A stretch of 64,000 nt of DNA from the NCBI RefSeq assembly GCF_003952385.1, contig NZ_CP034444.1, positions 3,348,001 to 3,412,000 of the forward strand, given 5' to 3'. The DNA is from Mesorhizobium sp. M1D.F.Ca.ET.043.01.1.1. Lineage in GTDB: Bacteria; Pseudomonadota; Alphaproteobacteria; Rhizobiales; Rhizobiaceae. Position 1 is the first letter of the stretch. Every line of letters begins with the position of its first letter. The position numbers were made by a program, and so were the translations under genes. A model generated the notes under the pieces. The model was not told where the DNA came from. It worked only from the letters and a program-made list of their open reading frames with translations, and did no database searches. Of this stretch, positions 26,973 through 34,881 are shown in pieces.

Positions 26973-26990
26973 ATCACATTTTCGTGACAT
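26973..26990 (-). promoter_or_regulatory. Pho box upstream of phoX
   Basis: On the reverse strand ATGTCAC-GAAA-ATGTGAT: two 7-base half-sites in direct orientation with 11-base period, as expected for PhoB. It lies 64 bases upstream of the phoX start, so PhoB activation under phosphate limitation is inferred. Confidence 0.7.
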
Positions 26991-27269
26991 CGGCACGATC
27001 AAGCAAGGTCGATTTGCCGACTGACGATTGTTCGCCTGCGGCCGCGCATGCGCCGGTGCCGATCACGGGCACGACAGCCCGGCGAGCCGACCCACGAGCG
27101 GTCTCGGCGCAAGGGCGCCAACCATGGCTGCGCGGCGTATTTTGCGACATCCGGCTTCGATCCCGTCGCGGCGCGCCTTGCCCGATGCGATCAGCTTGAC
27201 GGCTTCGCGCGCTTCGGAAACAAGTGCGGCGACGGGCGCGGCGAAGGCCGCTTCAGGAGGGCTGAAAAG

Positions 27270-27608
27270 GTGAGTTTCTGGGGATTGGCGCAGCTTGGCG
27301 TTTCGACGGTGATCTTCCTGCTGGCGGCGATGGCGGCCAAACAATGGGGACTGGCGCCGAGCCTGACCAAGATCCTTTTGACGCTCGCGCTCTATTCCGC
27401 CGGCAATCTGATCATGCTCAGGCTGATCCGCGAGTTCGGCATGTCGGTGTCGTTCAGCCTGTCGGCCGTGATCCAGCTGGTGTCGGTGAATGTCGTGGCA
27501 CTGGTCTTCTTCGGCGAGCGATTGAACGCATTGCAGGCGACCGGCGTCGTGCTGGCGATCGCCGCGGTCGCTCTGATCACGCTCGGGCCCTATATGCAGC
27601 GGCTGTAG
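27270..27608 (+). CDS. Small EamA/SMR-like membrane protein
   Basis: 112 residues with four membrane spans (LAQLGVSTVIFLLAAMAAKQ, TKILLTLALYSAGNLIMLRL, FSLSAVIQLVSVNVVALVFF, LQATGVVLAIAAVALITLG). FFGERLNALQATGVVLAIAA matches the C-terminal half of drug/metabolite transporters and small multidrug resistance proteins. GTG start at 27270 with AGGAGGG nine bases upstream. Would need to dimerise to transport. The PAP2 gene follows 19 bases later, so they are probably cotranscribed. Confidence 0.75.
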   Translation: MSFWGLAQLGVSTVIFLLAAMAAKQWGLAPSLTKILLTLALYSAGNLIMLRLIREFGMSVSFSLSAVIQLVSVNVVALVFFGERLNALQATGVVLAIAAVALITLGPYMQRL

Positions 27609-27627
27609 CCAGACCCAGGGCACCCGA

Positions 27628-28329
27628 ATGAAATCGGCCGCCAACGCGTTGCTCAACAGAATGGAATTCCCGGTGCTCCTGGCCGGACTGGCGATCGCCT
27701 GCGGGCTGTGGGGCCTGCTGGAACTCATGGAGGTGGCGCGCGCCACCACGCCGCACGCCTTCGACACGGAGATCCTGCTCGCCTTCCGCCATGCCGGACA
27801 GCCGGACAGCCCGATCGGTCCTCCCTGGCTTCAGGCCGCGATGCGCGACATCACCAGCCTGGGCAGTTCCAGCGTGCTGGTGCTGATCACGACCGCGGCG
27901 ATCGTCTATTTTCTGCTGATGCGCCGACCGGCGACGGCACTGTTCGTGTTCGTTTCGGTGGCGGGCGGGCAGGTGGTGTCCAGCCTGCTCAAGCATGAGG
28001 TCGACCGTCCCCGCCCCGATCTTGTCTCGCACCTCGTCAACGAGACGTCGCTCTCCTTCCCGAGCGGCCACGCGATGCTGTCGGCGGTGACCTATCTGAC
28101 ACTGGGCTCACTCGCCGCGCGCTTCCTGCCGAACCGCAGGACGAAGATCTTCGTGCTCGGCCTCGCCGTGCTCACCACGGTGCTGGTCGGAACCAGCCGC
28201 GTCTATCTCGGCGTGCATTGGCCGTCGGACGTGCTTGCCGGCTGGTGCGCAGGCTTCGCCTGGGCCATGCTGTGCTGGCTGGCGGCGCGCCTGCTGCAGC
28301 GGCGCAAGGTGGTGGTCGACAGCGATTGA
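27628..28329 (+). CDS. PAP2 family phosphatase
   Basis: 233 residues, six membrane spans. The three catalytic motifs are complete: KHEVDRPRPD, PSGHA and SRVYLGVHWPSDVLAG. PAP2 enzymes remove phosphate from lipid phosphates such as undecaprenyl pyrophosphate or phosphatidate at the outer face of the inner membrane. Which of these is not clear here. It follows the small transporter gene by 19 bases and is followed by an XRE regulator. Confidence 0.92.
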   Translation: MKSAANALLNRMEFPVLLAGLAIACGLWGLLELMEVARATTPHAFDTEILLAFRHAGQPDSPIGPPWLQAAMRDITSLGSSSVLVLITTAAIVYFLLMRRPATALFVFVSVAGGQVVSSLLKHEVDRPRPDLVSHLVNETSLSFPSGHAMLSAVTYLTLGSLAARFLPNRRTKIFVLGLAVLTTVLVGTSRVYLGVHWPSDVLAGWCAGFAWAMLCWLAARLLQRRKVVVDSD

Positions 28330-28367
28330 TGCGCGCCCAAGCCAACTCTCGATGATGCTTGAGACAT

Positions 28368-28387
28368 TGTAATATTTATATTATACA
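28368..28387. promoter_or_regulatory. AT-rich dyad in front of the XRE gene
   Basis: TGTAATATTTATATTATACA pairs at 7 of 10 positions and is markedly AT-rich for this genome. It contains a good -10-like TATATT and lies 34 bases upstream of the XRE start; a promoter with an autoregulatory operator is inferred. Confidence 0.4.
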
Positions 28388-28420
28388 TCGATATTGCACA
28401 TACAGACTGGATTTCGGCCG

Positions 28421-28681
28421 ATGATGACTGCCGCACAGATGCGCGCTGCGAGGGCACTGGCCGGCATCGACCAGAGAACGCTCGCCGAGCGCGCCGGGGT
28501 TTCGCTTCCGACCATACAGCGCATGGAAGCCAGCGAAGGCGTCGTGCGGGGCGTCGTCGATTCGCTGATGAAGGTCATCCAGGCACTCGACGACATCGGC
28601 GTGGAGCTGATCGGCGAGAACCAGGCCAGCGAGCGCGGCGGCAGGGGCGTGCGGCTCAAGGCAAGCGCGGCGCAGGGCTGA
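28421..28681 (+). CDS. Small XRE family HTH regulator
   Basis: 86 residues. The helix-turn-helix MRAARALAGIDQRTLAERAG, then VSLPTIQRMEASEG is a canonical XRE domain at about 6-40; the rest is short, so there is no sensory domain. Two adjacent ATGs occur (28421, 28424) and a TTG at 28394 could extend it; the HTH fits the ATGs. No toxin partner adjoins it, its neighbours being PAP2 and a DMT transporter. Likely a single regulator of its own or nearby genes. Confidence 0.8.
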   Translation: MMTAAQMRAARALAGIDQRTLAERAGVSLPTIQRMEASEGVVRGVVDSLMKVIQALDDIGVELIGENQASERGGRGVRLKASAAQG

Positions 28682-28738
28682 CCCGCAACCGACAGCAAAC
28701 GGAAACGACGTCGCGGCAACCGGCCGGCAGTGAGATGC

Positions 28739-29665
28739 TCAGACTGCCGCTTCGATCGGCTCGGCCAGTTTCGGGTTTGCACGCGCGGCGATCAGGCAGC
28801 CGGCGACGATCAGGCATGCCCCTGCCAGCGTGGTCCAGGCCACCTCCTCGCCGAAGAAGAACCAGCCAAGCGCGATCGCCCAGATGAAGGCCGAGTATTC
28901 CGTCGGGATCAGATATTGCGCTTCGGCACGGGCATAGGACCAGCTCATCAGGAATTGGCCGGCGAGCGACAGCCCCGCCACCCCGACCAGGGGGAGCCAG
29001 AGATCCCTCGGCAGCGCGACAGCGAGCCATGGCGCGGCGAGACCAAGGATGATCGCGACGTAAAGGTTCTGGAACAGCATGATCTCGACCGGCTTGGCCA
29101 GCAGCGCCTGTCGCCGGGAGAGGATCAGATTGTAGGCATAGAACACCGTCGATACGAGCACCGCCGCGGTGCCAAGCAGGGCATCCTGCGCATGGCCGGC
29201 CTCGCCGAACTGGCCGGCCAATATGATCGCGACGCCCGCGATGCCGGCGAGCGACGCCCACACGGCCTGCCGCCTTATACGTTCGCCCAGCAACAGCGCG
29301 GCGAGGAAAAGGGCGAACAGCGGCGCGACGAAGCTGAGCCCGATCGCCTCGGCGAGCGGCAGCCTGGCGAGACCCCAGAAGAACAAGAGCAGGACCGTGC
29401 AGACAATCGCGGCACGCAGCGCATGCAGCCTCAGCACCGGAAATGTCGGCTTCGAGCGCGGCCCTGCCGACCAGGCCGCGCCCGCGACCAAGGTCGAGAC
29501 CATGCTGCGCCACAGCACCGTGTTGTAGACGCCCACCGCGATGACCAGGGACTTCATCGCCGCGTCCATCCCGGACAGCAGGAAGATCGCCAGCGCGCAT
29601 ACAAGCACCGGGATCGTCGGGGAAACGGCGCCGGCCAGGCTTGATCTATTCACGGCTTCGCTCAT
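28739..29665 (-). CDS. EamA/DMT family transporter
   Basis: 308 residues with ten predicted membrane spans as two EamA repeats (first: ALAIFLLSGMDAAMKSLVIA to VAIILAG; second: LLGTAAVLVSTVFYAYNLIL to GACLIVAGCLIAARA). Drug/metabolite superfamily, mostly metabolite exporters such as RhtA or PecM. Motif PLFALFLAALLLGERI and its counterpart WFFFGEEVAWTTLAGACLIV are at the repeat ends. Start 29665 (MSEAVNRSS) chosen; the frame extends into the 19-base tandem repeats, which is unlikely to be coding. Confidence 0.9.
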   Translation of the reverse strand: MSEAVNRSSLAGAVSPTIPVLVCALAIFLLSGMDAAMKSLVIAVGVYNTVLWRSMVSTLVAGAAWSAGPRSKPTFPVLRLHALRAAIVCTVLLLFFWGLARLPLAEAIGLSFVAPLFALFLAALLLGERIRRQAVWASLAGIAGVAIILAGQFGEAGHAQDALLGTAAVLVSTVFYAYNLILSRRQALLAKPVEIMLFQNLYVAIILGLAAPWLAVALPRDLWLPLVGVAGLSLAGQFLMSWSYARAEAQYLIPTEYSAFIWAIALGWFFFGEEVAWTTLAGACLIVAGCLIAARANPKLAEPIEAAV

Positions 29666-29726
29666 GGCAGCCGGATATCCCGCGGCGGACGGCGCGGCCA
29701 GATGGCAGCGCCGTCGATACGCCGGT

Positions 29727-29790
29727 CCAATCCCCGATATGGCGGCCAATCCCGGATATGGGGGCCAATCCTGGAAATGAGATCCAATCC
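29727..29790. repeat. 19-base tandem repeats upstream of the DMT transporter
   Basis: Three units of exactly 19 bases begin at 29727, 29746 and 29765, plus a fourth start CCAATCC at 29784. The unit core is CCAATCCCGGATATG. They lie 62 bases upstream of the transporter start and could be regulator sites. Confidence 0.7.
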
Positions 29791-29820
29791 TTATTGACGT
29801 CGTTCCCGCCGCGGCGGCTC

Positions 29821-30678
29821 TCAGTCGATCTTCAGCGCCGCGACGTCGCCTTCGTCCATCAGCGGCACCAGGATCTTCTCGCCGTCGGTGCCGATGTCGG
29901 CGCTGCCAGGCTTGAAGGTGGCGACGACCTCAGGCTTGCCGCCGGCATGGCAGCGGTAGAGCGCGCCGGTCATGTAGGCGGTGGCATAGATATCGCCGCC
30001 GATGGCGACGACGCCGTCGAGGTTGGCGAATTTCTGAGCGCCGGGCAGCGGCGTCACCTTCCTGCTCTTGAGATCGACCGCCAGCAGGCCGCCCGGCTCC
30101 GCGGTGCTGAAATCGGGCTTGATGCCCTTGCCCCAGGAGGCGACGATGAGCCGGTCGCCATCGGCGAAGACGCCGTTGGGCGAGGCAAGCAGCGCATCCT
30201 TCACGAACAGCTCCGGCTTGTCGCCGTCGATGCGGTAGATCGTGTCGGCCAGCATATCGCTGACATAGACCTTGCCCGAGGCGTCGGCGGTCATGTCGTT
30301 GAGGAAGACGGCGCCGGGCACATCGATGCTGGAGACCAGCCTGCCGCTGGCGAGGTCGACGACGCGGACCTTGGTGATGTCGGCGGCGTAAAGCCTGCCG
30401 CCCGAGATCGCCATGCCCTTGGGCGCGTCCATGCCGTCCACCCAGTGGCGGGTGATCACCTTGCCGTCCAGCGACAGCAGCGACAGGTAGCCGTTGCCGT
30501 CCGCTTCGCCGGGATTGCCGACGATGTTGGAGACGACGATGCGCTTGTTGGCGGTGTCGACAAGCGCCGATTCCGGCTGCTCGAAGCCGCCGGCGCGCCA
30601 GACCTCGCCAGCCTGAACGGCGGGAGCCGTCACGATGCCGGCTATGGCGAGAACGGTGGAAGCGATGAGGGTTTTCAT
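29821..30678 (-). CDS. SMP-30/NHL-like secreted beta-propeller protein
   Basis: 285 residues with a signal peptide (MKTLIASTVLAIAGIVTAPA) cleaved near VQAGE. The mature protein consists of propeller blades with the SMP-30/gluconolactonase style: PESALVDTANKRIVVSNIVG, APKGMAISGGRLYAADITKV, FLNDMTADASGKVYVSD and SPNGVFADGDRLIVASWGKG. Exported, possibly a lactonase, but no catalytic set is verified. It is divergent from an XRE regulator, and a shared dyad lies between the two genes. Confidence 0.82.
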   Translation of the reverse strand: MKTLIASTVLAIAGIVTAPAVQAGEVWRAGGFEQPESALVDTANKRIVVSNIVGNPGEADGNGYLSLLSLDGKVITRHWVDGMDAPKGMAISGGRLYAADITKVRVVDLASGRLVSSIDVPGAVFLNDMTADASGKVYVSDMLADTIYRIDGDKPELFVKDALLASPNGVFADGDRLIVASWGKGIKPDFSTAEPGGLLAVDLKSRKVTPLPGAQKFANLDGVVAIGGDIYATAYMTGALYRCHAGGKPEVVATFKPGSADIGTDGEKILVPLMDEGDVAALKID

Positions 30679-30714
30679 GGTGCTCTCCTGTGATGACGGC
30701 GGAGAGCTAGGTTT

Positions 30715-30764
30715 TTCGATACTTTCCCGGAAGACGGTTCGAGCGTAGTATCGAAGATCGATAC
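30715..30764. promoter_or_regulatory. Inverted repeats in divergent XRE/SMP-30 promoter
   Basis: TTCGATACT at 30715-30723 and its exact complement AGTATCGAA at 30747-30755 are 23 bases apart; a third ATCGATAC follows. This position between two divergent genes suits an operator for the adjacent XRE regulator. Confidence 0.5.
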
Positions 30765-30790
30765 GAATTCATGCAAATGGGGCGCATTCC

Positions 30791-31576
30791 ATGAACGGTC
30801 CGATCTTCGAGGCGCTGAAACGGACGCTGAAGGCCAAGGGCCTGACCTACCGGGCGCTTGCCGAGCGCATGGGCGTTTCCGAACCGACGGTGAAGCGAAT
30901 CTTCCATGAGCGCAACTGCAAGCTCGACCGGCTGATGGAGATCTGCGCCGCGGCGGAAGTGGAACTGGAGAACGTGCTGGGCTCGATGAATCGGGGGCCG
31001 GGACCGGCCAACCACGTCGCGCCCGACATCGAGCGCAAGCTCGCCGCGCGGCCGGCGCTGCTCTTCGTCTTCATCATGCTGTCGGAGAAATTCACGCCCG
31101 AGGGCATCATGCGCTCGCAGGGCCTCAGCGAAGCCTCGATGTTCCTCTATCTGCGCGATCTGGAAGAGCTCGGCCTGGTCGCGCTCGGGCGCGGCCTGTC
31201 GGCAAGATTGCTGGTCGAGACGCCGATCCAGTGGGATTTCGAGGGACCGCTGAAGCCGCATTTCGAGACGACCAACAAGAACTTCATCGGCTGGGCGATC
31301 GGCCATATGGACGGCCAGGCGACCTTCATCAGCTTCTCGCGGCGGATGCGGCCGGAAACGGCGGAGATGGTGCGGCGCGAGGCGGAGGACCTGGCCGAGC
31401 GCGCAAGGCTGCTTGCCCACCATGACCAGCACACCACGCCGGAAGAGCAGCTCGTCGGCTACAAATGGACCTTTGCCTTCGGCGCGACGCCGTTTCCGGC
31501 CATCATGCCGATCGAGCCGCATCCGCGCGATGCGGGTGCGCGCGCCGAGGCCGTGAAGCGGCGGCTACCAGCCTGA
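30791..31576 (+). CDS. XRE family regulator with C-terminal ligand-type domain
   Basis: 261 residues. The N-terminal HTH (TYRALAERMGVSEPTVKRIF) occupies about 19-38. The remainder has a second winged-helix-like part (ASMFLYLRDLEELGLVALGR) and a region resembling small-molecule or signal-binding domains, without catalytic motif. Divergent from the SMP-30-like gene with three TCGATA-type cores between them, so it probably regulates that gene and itself. The inducer is unknown. Confidence 0.85.
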   Translation: MNGPIFEALKRTLKAKGLTYRALAERMGVSEPTVKRIFHERNCKLDRLMEICAAAEVELENVLGSMNRGPGPANHVAPDIERKLAARPALLFVFIMLSEKFTPEGIMRSQGLSEASMFLYLRDLEELGLVALGRGLSARLLVETPIQWDFEGPLKPHFETTNKNFIGWAIGHMDGQATFISFSRRMRPETAEMVRREAEDLAERARLLAHHDQHTTPEEQLVGYKWTFAFGATPFPAIMPIEPHPRDAGARAEAVKRRLPA

Positions 31577-31632
31577 TGATTGAAGTCTAGCGCTTGGTAC
31601 CCGCAATCCGGACACCCCGGGGAGAGTATTGG

Positions 31633-32451
31633 ATGTCGTGGAAACTCGATGAGACCGTGCAAACATCCGCGGGCATAGTGGCAGCGGGTCGACTGGGCAG
31701 CGGGCCTGCACTCGTGCTGGCTCATGGTTGGCCGTGGTCCTCGTTCTCATGGCATCGGATTATCCCGGACCTTGCAGGGCGGTATCGCGTCCATTGGTAT
31801 GATATGCCCGGATATGGGCAATCCGAGAAAGACGCGGGGCAGCGCACGTCACTCGATGTGCAAGGAAAGATATTCGCCGAGATGCTTGCGTCTTGGGATA
31901 TCGAACGTCCGATCGTCATCGCCCACGATATGGGTGGAGCGACAACGCTACGGGCGCATTTGCTGCATGGCTGCGACTTCGACCGGTATCTTCTGATGAA
32001 CGTTGTCGCGATGCGCCCTTGGGGATCGGAGTTCTTCGATCATGTCGGTCGCCATGTGGATGCCTTCCTGGGCCTGCCACCGCATATCCACAGAGCGGTC
32101 GTAGGGGCCTACATCAAGGGAGCCATCGTGAACGACATCGGTTCCGGAGATTTCGAGAAGCTTGTCGAGCCGTGGCTTTCTGAGGACGGGCGCGCGAGCT
32201 TCTATCGCCAATTCGCGCAAGCCGATGAAAGATACACCGCCGAAATCGAGCCGATGTTCGGGGACATACGCTGTCCGGTAAAGATAATCTGGGGCGAGGA
32301 CGACCCATGGATTCCGCTGGCGCGAGGCAAGGCGCTTCATGCGCTGATCCCGCAGGCGTCGTTCGAAACGCTGCCTGGCGTCGGCCACCTGCCTCAGCTT
32401 GAAGCTCCAGATCTGCTGCTGAGGCGGCTGAGAACATTTTTAGGGGGATGA
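31633..32451 (+). CDS. Alpha/beta hydrolase, epoxide-hydrolase/dehalogenase-like
   Basis: 272 residues, alpha/beta fold. HGWPWSSFSWHRIIPDLAGR forms the oxyanion region; the nucleophile elbow reads VIAHDMGG, with Asp rather than Ser, as in epoxide hydrolases and haloalkane dehalogenases; GEDDPW holds the acid and GVGHLP the His. Start 31633 has GGAGAG seven bases upstream; a TTG at 31594 is weaker. Base composition is less GC-rich than the neighbours, which suggests later acquisition. Substrate unknown. Confidence 0.88.
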   Translation: MSWKLDETVQTSAGIVAAGRLGSGPALVLAHGWPWSSFSWHRIIPDLAGRYRVHWYDMPGYGQSEKDAGQRTSLDVQGKIFAEMLASWDIERPIVIAHDMGGATTLRAHLLHGCDFDRYLLMNVVAMRPWGSEFFDHVGRHVDAFLGLPPHIHRAVVGAYIKGAIVNDIGSGDFEKLVEPWLSEDGRASFYRQFAQADERYTAEIEPMFGDIRCPVKIIWGEDDPWIPLARGKALHALIPQASFETLPGVGHLPQLEAPDLLLRRLRTFLGG

Positions 32452-32526
32452 CATCTCCGCGCGATGCCAAGCGCTCGGACGCGGCCTCTCCGCAAACAGT
32501 GCTGGGCGAGATCGCCACAGGCAGAC

Positions 32527-33333
32527 CTACTCGGCGGCCTTTTCTTCCGAATCGGTCGCCGTGTCCCCCCACGCGACCGCCCGATAGTCGAAGCCATATT
32601 CCAGCGTCGGCTTGACGATGCGGAAATAGGGCGACAGGTCGAAGTCGCGCGGCGTGTAGAGCGAGTGGTGGCGGATGTGCAGGATCTCGCGCCGCATATA
32701 ACTCGACTGCGCCGAGGCGCGGCCGGGCGCGCGGGTGATCTCGGGCAGGATCGGATAGCGGACCTGGCCATAGGCTTCGGCGATCAGTGTCGAGCAGATC
32801 GCCCGCGTCGGATCGCCGGAGCCGAACGCCAGCATGCGGCGGCGCCAGCGCACCGGCACAGGCGGTGTCGGCAGGAAAAAGCGCAGCATGTCGAAAATGT
32901 TCTTGAGATCGTATCTCAGGCCGAGCTTGCCGATCATGAAGGCAACGACCTTGTCGCGATCCTCCGGCGTCAGCCCGCTCGCCCGGCAGATACGGGTATT
33001 GTAGGTGCGGTAGCGCGAGAGCGGCACGGCAACGCAGCCTTCGCCGAGGGTCACTTCGATCAGACGCGACCGCTCCGAACCGTCCTCGGGCAGCGGCAAG
33101 GCATCGCCGACATAGAAGGCCGAATGCGACCATGTCGACTGGGTGAGATACTTGATTACCGCCGAGATCTTCTGGTTGCCTTCGACGAGCAGGATATCGC
33201 CGGGCTGCAGCGTGCGGCGCAGCGTATCGGCATCGGACGGCGTATAGGGCTCGTAGCCCGAAGACTCATCCTGCAGCCGGCCGGCGAGCCAGCGGCCAAG
33301 TCGGTCCAGCAGGGTGTCGGCCGGCGCAGTCAT
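32527..33333 (-). CDS. YiiX/YebB-like permuted papain-fold hydrolase
   Basis: 268 residues. Permuted NlpC/P60-type fold: LQPGDILLVEGNQKISAVIK, then STWSHSAFYVG with the likely catalytic His, and ICSTLIAEAYGQV with the likely catalytic Cys in a permuted order. Members include YiiX-like amidases or thioesterases, often envelope-associated. No signal peptide is visible. It is the last of the reverse-strand run headed by the CYTH gene at 34791, separated from the CHAD gene by 55 bases. Substrate unknown. Confidence 0.78.
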   Translation of the reverse strand: MTAPADTLLDRLGRWLAGRLQDESSGYEPYTPSDADTLRRTLQPGDILLVEGNQKISAVIKYLTQSTWSHSAFYVGDALPLPEDGSERSRLIEVTLGEGCVAVPLSRYRTYNTRICRASGLTPEDRDKVVAFMIGKLGLRYDLKNIFDMLRFFLPTPPVPVRWRRRMLAFGSGDPTRAICSTLIAEAYGQVRYPILPEITRAPGRASAQSSYMRREILHIRHHSLYTPRDFDLSPYFRIVKPTLEYGFDYRAVAWGDTATDSEEKAAE

Positions 33334-33388
33334 CCCAGACGCCGATTAGCACAGGCCGGCCACTTAGGCCATGATCATGGGGCCATGA

Positions 33389-34321
33389 TCAGGCGGCCTT
33401 CGCTTCCTCAAGCGGCTCCGCGAGGTCGTCGCGGGCCTTGCGCGCGAGCTTCCTGGCCGAGCGCTTGGGACTGTCGCCGAACAGTTCGGCGGCCTCGGTG
33501 AGGCAGGCCTTGCTGAGGCTCTTTTCCGAACGCTTCAGGAGCTTGCGCAGAAGCTTGGTGTCTTCGGGCGGGCCGAGCGGCTCGCCGTCGGCGGCGAGCA
33601 GGCCGCGCATGACGAAGACGTCATGCAGGTCGCCCAGCAACTCGCCGAGCTTGTCGACCGCCTTGCGGCGCGCCTTGATCGGCGTCGGCCACAGGCGGCC
33701 GAGCAGCGACAGATGCATCGAGTGGGTCTTGGCCGCCTTGCGCAGATCGTGAAAGTCGTCCGCCTCGCCGCGCGAGCCCGCCTTGTCCAGCGCCTTCTTC
33801 GCCCGCCGCAAGGTGGCGCGGGCGCCTTCGGCCAGGATGTCGGCCGCCTGCTCCGGCTGATCGGGCAGCGACAGCCTGTCGATGCGCTCCAGCCCTTCCC
33901 GGCACGCGGTGACGGCGGCATTTATGGCCGCGTCGAGACCGGGGCCGGCGTGCAGCTCATGCTGGCGCAGCACCAGCCGGTCGCGGACGGCGTCGAGGCC
34001 GCCGCCGGCGCTCTGCTCCGGAAAGGCATTCGCCAGCCGATCGACGGTCTCGACAAGAGCGGTCGCCTCGCGTGGGCCGGCAAGCAGTGCCGAGACCTGC
34101 TTGTAACATTCGTTCTCAGTCTGGCAGAACGGTTCGTCTCCGGAACGAACCAGGCGCAGCAAGGCCCGCACGCTCTTCAGCCGCTTGCGGCACTTGTGCA
34201 GCCCCTGCTCCGGCTTGTCGCGCGCCGTCTCAAGATGGGCGAGCGCCCTGCCGATCTCGTCGGTCAATATGCGCCTGACCTCGCCGGTCAGCGGCAAGCG
34301 CGGATCGATGCGAAAGCTCAT
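33389..34321 (-). CDS. CHAD domain protein
   Basis: 310 residues, CHAD (conserved histidine alpha-helical) domain. LHKCRKRLKSVRALLRLVRS (about 48-67) holds the conserved His and basic residues; RKAAKTHSMHLSLLGRLW in the second repeat matches. CHAD proteins bind polyphosphate, and the CYTH partner next door (34318-34791) hydrolyses or binds triphosphates. The ATG at 34321 overlaps the CYTH stop (ATGA), so both are translated together. The frame extends further but only across the CYTH gene. Confidence 0.9.
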   Translation of the reverse strand: MSFRIDPRLPLTGEVRRILTDEIGRALAHLETARDKPEQGLHKCRKRLKSVRALLRLVRSGDEPFCQTENECYKQVSALLAGPREATALVETVDRLANAFPEQSAGGGLDAVRDRLVLRQHELHAGPGLDAAINAAVTACREGLERIDRLSLPDQPEQAADILAEGARATLRRAKKALDKAGSRGEADDFHDLRKAAKTHSMHLSLLGRLWPTPIKARRKAVDKLGELLGDLHDVFVMRGLLAADGEPLGPPEDTKLLRKLLKRSEKSLSKACLTEAAELFGDSPKRSARKLARKARDDLAEPLEEAKAA

Positions 34322-34791
34322 GCGGCGATCTCCGGAATCCCCCCGAGGGCCAGCGACGCGTTGTAGAACCTCGACTCGCCGGTGACCTCGCGACCGAGCC
34401 AATCGGGCAGCATTTCGTCAGGCACGTCCTCCGGCGTCTCCAGCTCCGCGACCACCAGCCCCGAGAGCACGCCGCCGAATACATCGACTTCATAGAGATA
34501 GCCGTGGTGTCTAACATGGTGGCGTGTCTTCTCGATGACACGCCCGATGGCGAAGGCCGCCATCTCCTCGGCCTCGGGAAGCGGGATCGGATACTCGAAC
34601 TCGTCGCGCTCGCGCGCCCTGTCGCCGAACTTGAGTGTCAGCTGCGCCGAAGCACCGTCGCTGATGCGCACGCGCACCGTGCGGCCGGGCTGCGCGGCGA
34701 GGTAAAACTGGCGGATGCGAATATGCGCCTCGGCCCAGTCTCGCCAGGCGGAACCAGTGACCAGGAACTTGCGTTCGACTTCCTTGCCCAT
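34318..34791 (-). CDS. CYTH domain protein, triphosphate tunnel enzyme
   Basis: 157 residues, complete single CYTH domain. The signature E-x-E-x-K is present at the very start (EVERK, residues 4-8), and VRVRISDGASAQLTLKFG and FEYPIPLPEAEEM supply the tunnel strands. Family enzymes include inorganic triphosphatase and adenylate cyclase. With CHAD next door an inorganic polyphosphate or triphosphatase role is more likely. It leads the CHAD gene by a four-base overlap. Confidence 0.9.
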   Translation of the reverse strand: MGKEVERKFLVTGSAWRDWAEAHIRIRQFYLAAQPGRTVRVRISDGASAQLTLKFGDRARERDEFEYPIPLPEAEEMAAFAIGRVIEKTRHHVRHHGYLYEVDVFGGVLSGLVVAELETPEDVPDEMLPDWLGREVTGESRFYNASLALGGIPEIAA

Positions 34792-34852
34792 GGCCGCGCA
34801 CTAAAGCCCGCGCGGGCGGAGATGGCAAGCCGAGTCGCGATTCAATTTGACT

Positions 34853-34872
34853 TTAATCAATCGATTGATTAA
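34853..34872. promoter_or_regulatory. Perfect palindrome before TetR gene (operator)
   Basis: TTAATCAATCGATTGATTAA is perfectly self-complementary over 20 bases and ends nine bases before the ATG of the CecR-like regulator. Its dyad size suits a TetR dimer; autorepression of the operon is inferred. Confidence 0.75.
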
Positions 34873-34881
34873 CTATGTGCC

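Noticed and set aside
28421..28681. Antitoxin of a toxin-antitoxin pair
   Set aside because: No small partner gene adjoins; the neighbours are a PAP2 phosphatase and a DMT transporter.
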